64,000 nt of DNA, taken from contig JACDQD010000001.1 in NCBI GenBank assembly GCA_019843655.1, positions 49,044,794 to 49,108,793 on the forward strand, read 5' to 3'. The DNA comes from Lethocerus indicus (Eukaryota; Arthropoda; Insecta; Hemiptera; Belostomatidae). The notes below the pieces were generated by a model. That model was not told the DNA's origin. It worked only from the letters and a program-made list of their open reading frames with translations, and did no database searches. The position numbers and the translations under genes are program-made. Shown here in pieces: positions 40,604 to 51,405 of this stretch (within the stretch, counting starts at the first letter, position 1; each line of letters opens with the position of its first letter).

Positions 40604-40605
40604 GA
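40597..40605 (+). promoter_or_regulatory. Perfect 5' splice-donor consensus at the FoxD stop
   Basis: CAGGTGAGA matches the metazoan donor CAG|GTRAGT at eight of nine positions, and the stop codon TGA lies inside it. If used, splicing would remove the stop and extend FoxD into a downstream exon. The similarity may be accidental, since AGG-TGA-G at the end of an Arg codon generates it easily. Confidence 0.35.
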
Positions 40606-42948
40606 TCCCGCACGCCCCCGCTAACCCGCGGCCCGACCTTCCCGGCGCCTATCCTCCTTTTAAGCTAATTTTTTTATAAATACGGAATTCGAGAGAGCCG
40701 CGCGGACGGCTCGCAAGGGACTGTACCTTGGACGGAGGCGCGTCGGTCCGGCCGCGCCGAACCGACCCGCTACTACCCCCGCCTATCTACCTACGTCCCT
40801 CCGATATACGCGCGAGTATTTATTTATTTATATATAGTAGATATTAAAACGGACTATATACGTGTACAAATAATATACGCGTACTACGTCGTCTACCTAG
40901 TGGGAGTCGGTTTTATTTAGAACAAATTAGAAAACCGGTTCCCGCCCGTTTATTTTATAGGATCGGATCCGTAGAGAGCATACTTCCGAGCCTGATCGGT
41001 AAAATATTGGGAGACCGTTCGCAATATGTGTTCTCACGCGTACCTACATATATATACGCATAAATGTACGCGTGTATGTATGTATGTCGGTTTGAATTTT
41101 GGGAATTGTGTTAACGGCGGGCACCGTCAGTTTCGTAGCATTTATTTCGCAATGTAAAGAGTAGCGATCTGTAATTGTGTATATGATACATATATAAAGA
41201 TATTCGATGTACGTTATATTGTGTAGCATAGTCTATGTAGCATTTATGGATTATAAATTGATGTGATATACTGTAGGAAAAGATTCCATTGTAATAATAT
41301 AACTGTTCTTAGATCGAAGCGTAGAGTTTTTATTTCCGAATCCCAACCTCATGTTCGCACCAGTCGTTCGATCCGGCCAGGGACCATTGTCGGGTTACTT
41401 TTTTCGAAAAAGAAGACACGTAACGCAATAGAAATGTCGTTGTATCAAGAGACTGAGTACAACGACAGATCGGTTCCAGGTGTAGTAATTAAACCGTTAG
41501 AACTACCCTATCTTAGCGTGTTATTTTCCGATGGGACTAGAAAATTATAAATTCAGAAATTACTATCGACTATGATGCGATTACCGATTTGTCTTAACCT
41601 CACAACCGAGCTGATCGCGGTTCGTACCGCTCGTACCAACGGTCGTAAAATTAAATCTAGTATCATAAATCTTAAGTCTACGGTCCCGAAATTAGTCTTA
41701 ATTGCAGTATAGAGTTCGAGGCATCTTTACGGATATCGATATTCCCTTCCTGGATCATTTGGGATATTCCGAACATAGATATTTTTACGCTGTAACGATA
41801 AAATTACTAATACTGATTATAAATGACAAATTTATATTCGATATTAAGAGAATAACAAGGTATCCATATTGTACAAAATGTTTGCGAACTTTGGGTACTC
41901 GGCAAATCGCAAAGTAGAATATACATTTTTATTTTACTTTGAAACAATAAACAATTACCACGCGAAAAAAATCTCATCTACAAAATTTGTAGAAAAGCAC
42001 TAAACGCGATATTCCAAACTTATAATTCGTAGTTCAAATTCGACCCTATTATTGTTTAAAATATAACCGATTCCTCGAAACGAATTCACAACCTACAATT
42101 CATTAGTTGGAACGGTTTATGCGCCATGCTGTAGACTTCTAAATGGAAGGATCTTAAACACACCCGGTTGGAGGGGGATAACATTTTTTGTATTTACTTT
42201 GTCCGTATTTCCGCAATTATTTCAAATCTCATATTTTAATTCAATCGAGTATAACTTAAATATTTAAACCGTTTATAATTTAACAAACGCCGTCTTATCA
42301 GAAATGGTTTTCGTTTAAAAAATTTGTAAACACAAATCGCTCTCTATTGATCTTTTACCGATAATACACATTTCAACACTGAGAACTATTTTAAAGGAGA
42401 CTTTAAACGTATCAAATAATTAATGACGGATGACGGATCCGTTTAAAGGGCAATGGGCTGCGGAATTTTAACATCCCGTTTCAAATATAGAATTTTGTGA
42501 AGAGGACAGAGTTAGCCTTTAAAATTGAAAAGGGGGTATCGATTTGTACTTTATAGAATATAGCATAACAGAATAAACATTGTGCGTTGTTTTTTATGGA
42601 ATAAAAACGTCGCCGCCCGCTAATTTTTCAGTATTCCTCCTACTCGATCCGCAAATATCAATACGTTTTTCATTAAATTTCCGGAAGGACAAGAACCATA
42701 ATTGGTTGAAAAAGTCGCTAGTTGAAATCATAAACCGTTTTCTCATAATACAGTTACAGGCTACCGTATTAGAGTTAAAACTGGAGTCTTGCTGGAGGGA
42801 TTTTCATTGTATAATCTAGCCCTGTCCAGTCTAGAAATTGAGTGCCTTTTACAGTCAGGATATACGCTCAACCGACTGGATCGTTGCTGTTGTAACTTTT
42901 TTGAAATTTCCTATCTTTCGAGTCTTTCAAATCTTTCACAAACACCCC
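40606..42948. other. FoxD 3' UTR and downstream noncoding DNA
   Basis: Sequence turns from GC-rich (to about 40,800) to AT-rich. The first part is probably the FoxD 3' UTR. AATAAA signals occur at 41,946-41,951 and later. No further coding exon was recognised, though a downstream acceptor and exon cannot be excluded. Confidence 0.5.
41946..41951 (+). terminator. Candidate polyadenylation signal for FoxD
   Basis: Canonical AATAAA about 1.3 kb after the FoxD stop in AT-rich sequence. AATAAA is frequent by chance in such DNA, so this is only a candidate. Confidence 0.25.
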
Positions 42949-42952
42949 CGCG

Positions 42953-43002
<50 letters not shown>
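42949..43002 (+). repeat. Compound (CG)n(CA)n tract, Z-DNA-prone
   Basis: About 12 bp of CG alternation pass directly into about 42 bp of CA repeats. The same CG-next-to-TG/CA design is seen at 23,160-23,232. The open frames through it (Arg-Ala, Thr-His) are artefacts. Confidence 0.97.
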
Positions 43003-43007
<5 letters not shown>

Positions 43008-43715
43008 TTCGATAGCTTACAATCTGGAAAAGAATTACCTTCAGTAATTTTCATTTGAATGCATCGATTCATAAAATAACGTTATAAAATGGTACCAATA
43101 ATTGTATCCCAACGTTTGCTAGTATCTATCGCGAAATTGACGATTCGTTATTAGTATCTAACTCATCCAATATTTGTCTGCTATGTATTAACGATATTTG
43201 CACACGACATAACTTGGACTGATAAATTAATACGAGGTTTTTATCTTTGTATTCACGTCCAAATGATTAACAGGAATTGTTTCTCGGCGCTGGACCTCAG
43301 TTCTGATTTAATAAAGTTATGCTTAAAAATAGTACGTAGTTAATTATTCGGATTTAATATTCCCTTTCGGAACGCCCGCTTTTACCTGGTAGCCGACGGC
43401 TACGACCAAAATCACTAGCTTTTAGAAATTTATTGCAGAAATAATTAGTCACACTAGAGTTACATATAAACAACGGTATTATAACTTTACTACCGGCGCT
43501 TCGCCGTTTGTATTTAATATTAACAAGGAAGGTTATCAACATTCAAATGATAACATAATGCGGAATAAAATGGACATTTTCGCCAACAACGGGGTAACAA
43601 ATCGTCCGAGTAATTTCCAAATGGCCGGTTGATTTTCGGATATTGTTCAGTTGGAGCGATGTCGGTCTTACTGGACGTTTTCTCTAGGAAAAGGGACTGA
43701 ACATGAAATTGTCGG

Positions 43716-43745
43716 TTTAAACCATTTATGGTTAAATGGTTTAAA
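43716..43745. other. Perfect 13 bp hairpin
   Basis: TTTAAACCATTTA (43,716-43,728) and TAAATGGTTTAAA (43,733-43,745) are exact reverse complements separated by TGGT. Too short for a microRNA precursor. Confidence 0.75.
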
Positions 43746-44602
43746 AGATTCAAAGAGTCCTTCTAATAAACGCCAGCAGTCTTCTCCGAGCTAACGCAGA
43801 TTATAAATGTGTATTTTCTTAACAAAACGCGCCCCATCTAGAAATGGCCCCTTCTAGGCCATTTTATTATTTCCTCTGTAATTTGTCGAGCATAAAAGCG
43901 GGAAATTCGATCGGTGGGTGGAAAGGTAGCGTTTAGTCGGGGTATGGTGAACACGATGTTATCCCGAGTATCCCTTAGAAATGATTACATTTTGATAGCT
44001 AAGTAAAGTGTTTTGTTCCTCTACGTCCTGCCCTGTTAGAAATTATTTTAATGAAAACGCGCAATATTTTTGCCAATCAAAAGGGAACCGACGGATTGAT
44101 ATCTCCATATTGTTTTCTGCTCAATAAGAATATTTTCTCATTCCTCTCGATGGCTGAATTAAGGATTTTTTCTAGGCCAGTTTCCTTTTGTTATTGTTCT
44201 CGAAACGAATACCCACTTTTGTTTTCATATCTTGTTTCATAATCGTCTTTTTCAAAATTATATCTTATTTACTGGTCGTTTTAATTTCTCGGTAAAAAGT
44301 CCGGATATATTTTCCTGACGAGCCTGGACGGGGCAACATCCATCAATCGGGTCTGTACAAAAAGTATTCGATAAAATTCGTTAGTCGCTATAAAACCAGC
44401 TTTTCCATTCGGCGTTTAAATACGCGTGCTGATATTTCTCTGTTTGCGATGTGGATAACTAATAAAGTTAAATAAAGATATTTCGGTCACCTAAAATGGC
44501 GCATAAACGTAAGTGTTCCGGAGGAAATAAGCGTCCGAGAATTTGCCAAGGAAGTTGTCATTCTAATAAATACAAATTTAAACGTCTTTAAGGGAATTAA
44601 TG

Positions 44603-44627
44603 AAGTAATTTTGCGTTAAAATTACTT
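44603..44627. other. Perfect 10 bp hairpin
   Basis: AAGTAATTTT (44,603-44,612) and AAAATTACTT (44,618-44,627) pair perfectly around GCGTT. ATTAAT words flank it on both sides and could extend the structure imperfectly. Confidence 0.65.
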
Positions 44628-44899
44628 ACTGTAATTAATATCTATTACGCGTGGAAGAGCGAACCAAGGTTTTGAATAGAGCGTTAAAATAAAATCCACT
44701 AGCGTAATAGGCATCCTAAAATATAAATGAATAAAATAAAACTAAATTTTGAGTTGGTTCAACTAATGTTTGTCGTTTTGTACTGGAGGTGCTAGAGTAT
44801 TGTAGTACAGAAAACTATTTCTACACTTAAATTGTAATTACATTTTTCTTAATGATATCCTGCGATTTACTCCCAACTACCTATTGCAGTTTGATCACC

Positions 44900-45372
44900 G
44901 TCTTCTCGCAATCTTCAATAGAATTGGGTGACTTGTAATTGTTGTGCTATTACTCATCCCTGGTACAGTTTAAAAAAGTATTCTCTGTATTGTTACAATA
45001 CTCGCGTTTATTTAATTTTTACTCGGAAACAGGAATAATGAATTTTCTTTTTCTGATATACTATCGGGAATGTGGTAGTTGGATGGGAATCGTTGGGTGA
45101 GTATCAAAGTAATATTATCGCTATATTACCAAAGTATACTCGAGTATTACAAAGTAATATTATTGCTAGTATGACTTCAATATGACATCGACCTACGTCA
45201 ACTTCTCGTGACGATGACAAAAATTCAAACGAAATAGGAAAATATCCCCACATTCCGATATAACATTTTGATTCTAAATGGATAAGCCCGTAACTGCCCG
45301 TATAAATTTTAGGGGCTCAAAGGAGTTAATAAAAAACCTCGCAAAATGAAAATATTTAATCTTTATTTTTAA
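44900..45372 (+). repeat. Diverged dispersed repeat, copy 1
   Basis: Aligns colinearly with about 48,215-48,690. Shared landmarks in order: CCCTGGTACAGTTT, AAGTATT, ATCGGGAAT, GGGAATCGT, CGCTAGTAT, ATAGGAAAATATC, then a GATTCTAAATG block. An internal 45 bp tandem duplication (CAAAGTAATATTAT at 45,105 and 45,150) is specific to this copy. No coding capacity was seen. Boundaries are approximate. Confidence 0.7.
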
Positions 45373-48214
45373 TCGACGTGAAATTTTTTTTCCGGGGTTT
45401 CGTTCCAATGTTGACGCCGAGAGAGAAATTCTAAATTAAATAATAACGGACGCAGAATTAGTTTTGTATGCAATAAAACTGAATCCCGGTAGAGTTATAA
45501 CCTGGTAGGCGGTAACTTTTTGTTATTTAATTAGCCCATTGGAAGAAAATACGCGTTTAAACCAAAATATTTTAGAAGTCTTTACCATTTCAGTAATAAT
45601 ATACTAGATTAGTAATAGAAATAAGACATTACCTCGTTTTGAATTCGTGTTGAAAATGTATGAAGCAATATACAATTAATAGAATAAAAAACAATAAACG
45701 TCAATTAGCATTCCAAAATATTTCAGGTTTGCACAAACTTGGAACAAGTGCAAAAATAACACACCGAAAATAAAACAATAATTTATCCATTTAATGTGTG
45801 AAAAATATTCCGTCACTCGTGCACAAATAACTTAAACTAAAATTAGGTTTATTCTTGTAGACGCCAAGAACTTACTCGAAGGTTGGTTTAAATCTGTCCA
45901 CGTCAGTGCTAACCATTATTACGATACTAAATATTATCGAAATAAAATAAAATATATGCTTTAATTTTAAATGTAATTTTTAAAACATAGACTATCAAAT
46001 ATTCGTCGTATATAGATAAGAAATAAATAGTTGAAAATATGTAGTTCTCTAAGTGCCCTATGGTGTGAAAACGGGACGAGCAGGTGAACGAGGAACTTTA
46101 CATTGTTTAAGATAACCGACTCCAACCATATAATAAATAACCGGAAATGCACAATTTAGAAAAACCTACATTAGTTTATAGTGGTAGGTCTTCCTGTTTT
46201 GAATTCCACTGGGTCAATAATAAATGCAAGCGTTTTTTCGTGACAACCTTTGTGACAAAATGTTTTCGGCTTTCTCCTCCGAACAGCTCAGTAACATTCC
46301 CTGAACAATACCGAGATGATAAAGTAGAATCCGTTTAATAATTTACAGTTAGAGGGATTCTTACTTATTTTATTTAATTAGCCGCTGTCTTTCTTCATCT
46401 TTTGTCAATTCCTCATTCTAAATAACAAATCCTAACGCGCTATCCTAATTTCGACTAGCACATAAAATGTAATAAATATATAAGACAACTGATGATTTCA
46501 AGTAAGCCTGGCGTACAGTACACTCAATGTTTAATTTAAACTGCTCAAATAGAAACGGCCAAAAATCATCCAAAATAATATCCATTATGTCATATCGATA
46601 TCGTTTTTCAAAGAACTTTTTTTTAACTCACACACTAGTATGTATTCAGGAAATACGATATAATGTATTCTTACGAAATAAATATTCGATAATGTTACTA
46701 TAAAAACCCGAAAGAAAGAGAGAAACGAGAGAAAAACATGAAAAAGCGGAAGGTAAGTAAATAAAGTCGTAAATAAAGTTGGTACTTCATTAGCCAAGGT
46801 CATCGATACTTTTTTAATATCATCGAATGGAATGCACAGCACATCGCTTTACGTTTTCATCGATTTAACTTCTTTAGTGATCTTTTTGTGACTGAAAAAG
46901 GAAAGTTAACAAATCGTTTGTTAACAAAAAATACTCCTATCGATTGTTATCGTATATTGTTATTCGTTCTCCGAAGAGTATTTTTGTTTAAAAAAGTATA
47001 TATTTAAGGTAACAATAAAAATTAAAATGCGAAAGATTAGGCTGGAAATTATGCGAAGCGGGAATCCGGAGATGATAAGACGGGCTGATATTTGATAAAA
47101 GCCGTAAAACAAGTAAATCCTCCCAACAATTGCTACCAGCGATAACACAACATTTAATATTCCCCGGTCATAAATTAAAATAACGCTGTTTCCCCACTCA
47201 TCGTCAAACTGAAAGGAGAAAAAATGTAATGAGAATTTAAAAACTTACCAATATTTTTACGAAAAGACTTCGTACAACCTTCATTTCTTTAAACGGACGT
47301 TAAAATCGAATAAATAAGTTTTTATTTCAAAAAGTAAATCCGGCATACTAATTAAAAACCCGTCCTCAAATTAAAGCCGTCCTTTTACCGATCTCGCCAT
47401 CGAACGTAACCCAGTAGAAGTTTCTAGCTTTAATAAGGTACGTTTATATTTGTCTCTGACAGATTTGGCGAATAATAAAGGGAATTAAGACAGAGGACAA
47501 GGCGAACAACGATAGACGGAGCAAAGGCCCAGTTCGAGAATTACAAATATTAGGTAAGAAAATTATGATGAGACAAAGATAGAATCATTTTCCCAAATTA
47601 AAAACAAAATAGTCGATAATATCGCGATTATTCGAAAATACTTGACGTGTTACCAAACACATCTATATTATTAACTGTTTAATCGCCACAAGTGTACAAT
47701 AAAATCAACGACATCGACGTTAACGCAGTGCTGATATAAATAGAGCATAATGGAGGAGAACCCCACTGACTTTCCTATATTTTTTTGGTTTTCAGCCGTC
47801 TATAGGTAGGGTTCGGGATGTCGGGGGATAGTAGGGTTTGGACGGTAGGTAATTAACTTAAAAAATAAATAGGAGACCGTAGGACTGTGCCGTATCCGGG
47901 GTGTTTAGACCGTTTTCTTTTCACTTTTGTACGACATTTTCCTTTATAGATAGATGCAGATCTAGCTAGATCGGTAGATGTATCAAGGATGAAACCTTCG
48001 TCGGGAGGGGACGTCACCGGTTAATATATCGGCCAGAGGGGTCCTTTAATGGTCGCCTGAGAACGGTTACACCGGCTCCATTTCCACCCCGTATTCTCCC
48101 CTCCGACATAAAAAAATTAACCCCACTCCTCGATATTTTTCTATTCCGTCCGTCGTCGGCCCACCGGAGATACGAGAGCGAAGGGAGAGGATACATACAA
48201 CAGAAATCCTCGAA
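45373..48214. other. AT-rich noncoding stretch, no gene recognised
   Basis: The most AT-rich part of the window, with less CpG than elsewhere. Open frames are below 90 codons and rich in Phe, Ile, Leu and Tyr, as expected from base composition. A TATA-like GATATAAATAGAG occurs near 47,733 without a convincing gene after it. Confidence 0.5.
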
Positions 48215-48690
48215 CCTTAATGAATAAGAAATATTAAAAATATAGCCCAATTTCGATATAACCTTTAGATTATAATTCAGCTTACAAATAATGCTCGTAC
48301 AAATAATACGATCCCCATAATCCGTATTACTTTTCCCTGGTACAGTTTCAAAGTATTATCTTTATCGTTATAACGTCCGTGCTCCTTTAATTTGCTTTCC
48401 GAAAAAGAGTAAAAAGCGCATTTCTCGTTTCGGGTACAATATCGGGAATTTGCGAGTCGAAAGGGAATCGTCGGGTCAACATCAAACCGAGGTAACACTA
48501 TCGCTAGTATCACTACGGCACGCGACTAAAATGCGACCGAATAGGAAAATATCGACGCAATCCCAAATAACATTTCGATTCTAAATGAATGAGCCTAAAG
48601 TGCCTGTGCAAATAATATGATCCGTATAAATAAAGCCCTCTCCGCTTTAAAAGGCTCCGCGCCAAAATTAAATTCTTTTTATTTCTCTCG
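48215..48690 (+). repeat. Diverged dispersed repeat, copy 2, with ~310 bp internal periodicity
   Basis: Matches copy 1 at 44,900-45,372. In addition, its beginning (about 48,221-48,335: ATTTCGATATAACC...CAAATAATACGATCC) recurs at its end (about 48,550-48,637: CATTTCGATTCTAAATG...CAAATAATATGATCC). This implies a monomer of about 310 bp and roughly one and a quarter monomers here, as in a fragment of a tandem repeat or satellite. Decay is substantial. Confidence 0.65.
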
Positions 48691-51371
48691 TTCCGGGTTC
48701 TCGTCTCAGTGCCGCTCACAAAATATAACTGAGGGAGGGGGAGGGGGCGTGTGAGAGAGAGAGAGAAAACTAATAGGGAGGAGGCGGTGGAGGAGGTGAC
48801 TGGTGAGGTGGTGTGGTGCCAGTGGGGACAAATAATGTATGGGGGGCGGAAAATAAAGTTTTTTGGAGTGTGTTTCTGTGTTAGCTGCACACACCGCCGC
48901 AACCCCCTCACCTCAACTTATCCCCATCCACCTCCGTCCCAACCGTCGCCCGCCACCTCTATTTTAAATAATAAGAAGTAAAAACCATTTTATTTTTACC
49001 CCGTACGGATTGAACGCGACGATTATAAAATACTCTTGTCCAGGCCCTACGCGTTGTTATTCATTCCCGATAATAGTAATCCTACTTAAGCTATATATTA
49101 ATTATGTATCGCTACTTTTCGGATCGGTATTAGTCTCCATTCGTCGAATCCTTATTAGTAAGTATAAAATCTTTATTTTAACAAAATTTTCTAGGAAGGG
49201 GTACACCGGATCCTACTTCCAGGCACTGTCAGTGGCGTATATACCGAGTGGGTATCTTGGAGGGGATATTACATGAACTTTGATGACTAAAACCGTTGAC
49301 AGTGCGCCGTAACTTGTAAGAGGGGACGAACGCTTGCCGCCGGACAATAATTTCGAGGAGCGCTGTACGGAGACGGTATGCCTGTAATGCTGCGATATCG
49401 CCTAGGGCTCGCCGTAATTACCGGTATATCTTAATTCGATTATAATGGCCCTTTAAGGGGCCACCGAACCCCGATTTTCTATTCTTCACCCGGACAATTT
49501 TGTTAATAGGACCGCATTATAACTACGCGGCGATGATTCGAAAGTGTTATAATATAAAAAGTATTAACGCGATAGTTGGGGTAGACGACATTTTTAAATA
49601 TCCGACGAATCGTATATTCTACTCGATATTATACACCACTGAAAACTATATCGGATAAGCTATATGTAGCGTATGATAAGTAAAGATTGTAAGGTAATAT
49701 ATACGATGAGAAAAAATGAAATGAAACATACGTGTTCGGAGGATTCATCCCTCTGGCGATCGTCAGCAACAGAGGAAAGATCGTATTTTATTTCGAAATT
49801 ATGTTCTCGGTAGAATATCCTGAAGGCTGGAAAATAATAATCCGATAATTAAATAAACAATCTATAATTTAATTCCCCGACAACTTCATTCGACGATCGT
49901 GCAAACATTCGCGCTATATCTGGCCAGTGTGAGGTTCATTTCCTGTTCGAGGAGTCCGCATTAGTAAATATAGTTTGGCGTTATTAAAGTTAATTAAGTT
50001 TATTTCAACAAGTCATTTTCTATCGTATCCATCTAAACTATACACGCCAACGCCGCACATAAGGTACTCCAACATATGATAAATCGAACAAATGAAATAA
50101 CAAATTCGTTTCGGCTATAAATATCGTAAATATCAAATTTATTCTTAGTAAAAATATCCTAAAAATGGTAAATCGGGGAATCGAATAAAAAATATGTCGA
50201 AATTAAAAAAGAAGTGCTACGGCGATCGGTTCGGAGCGAAATTACGAGAGAACCTTTCATCTAGATCACACTATTTGTTTCTAGGCGATTCGTAAAACAT
50301 TATTTACCCATCTTCACCGATAAATAATACTAATAATAATGGGCAGTTTTGTCTAGATCCCTTATACCTAGATCTAGCAGAATAATAAACTAGTTCTACA
50401 GAGCTAGCTCTTTAGAGGAGGAGCTCGGCAGATGTGCTCGAGTGGTGGTGTGCTCTCAGCTTTTCGATTAGGGCGCGTTCCTCTATAAAATACCCGATAT
50501 CTATTTGGTTATCGGCGATTAACCAAATCTAATAACATTAAAACTGCCCCCTGCCGCTCTAATAGAGCGGCCGATTATAGATAACCGGATCGAATTAAAG
50601 GAATCCGAAACAGTTTCGCGGGATACTCTAAAATAAACTATTTTCGACAAATTTGATTATAACTAGAACTGACAAATAACTATTTACGCTGGATTAATAA
50701 AGGCATCGAAAGGCGAATTACAGCTCGCGTAAATATGAAAAAATTAATTAATCAATATTTAATTAAAACTATTAAGGTGTTTGTGTGTCCGCGACGAAAT
50801 CGAGTACCTTTCAGCAAAGAAAGTTCCTTTCCATCTTTACATCGAGAAATGCCGCATTGTGTCTGGTTTACGAATCCGCAAACTATTTTTGAATATCTGC
50901 GGCAGTAAAAAATGTTTTTCGAATCGAGGATTTTTCAGTCTAGAGAGCCGAACCTGAGGACGTCGACTGTCTTTCACGATTAGAGCGAGATTCAGCCACT
51001 ATTCGGGAATTCAAGACACACACACGCGCGCGTGCACTCCTATCGCTTACGAACAAATTAATAATTTACAACCATATCATGATACCCAACTACGGAATCG
51101 AGTTGTGGGAACCATCAGTAATTGTCACCGTATAACAAATGGAATACCGGTAGCCGCGTCGGTTCGAGTTTTCACAATCGTGTCATTATCGCACCCTCCA
51201 GAAGCGGAGGAATAGAGCTACGTGTCTTAATTACGAAGGGCAGAGGGAGTCAGGTAGTTTTTTAGGCTGGAGATAGGGGGGCAAGCCGGATAATCACAAC
51301 AGTTTTATGTAGGGTGACAGATGTGTGCGAAGAGTAGGCGGGGCCTCGGCGTCTCCTACTAGGGATTGAGA
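48691..51371. other. Noncoding stretch, no gene recognised
   Basis: No gene recognised. Contains a purine-rich GA/GGA stretch (about 48,730-48,800) and a small CA/CG alternation (about 51,017-51,035). Open frames are shadows of these or unfamiliar. Confidence 0.5.
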
Positions 51372-51405
51372 GGGGGAAGGGGGGATGTATGGGTGGGTGG
51401 GAGGG
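51372..51405 (+). repeat. G-quadruplex-prone G-rich tract
   Basis: GGGGG-AA-GGGGGG-ATGTAT-GGG-T-GGG-T-GGG-A-GGG satisfies the quadruplex rule. There is no gene context. Confidence 0.75.

Larger units (their letters stand above)
43003..44899. other. AT-rich noncoding stretch with two long hairpins
   Basis: No gene recognised. The two perfect hairpins are listed separately. AATAAAG at about 43,310 would fit a polyadenylation signal, but no gene points to it. Confidence 0.5.

Noticed and set aside
43716..43745. microRNA precursor
   Set aside because: The stem is only 13 bp; microRNA hairpins need about 25 or more paired bases.
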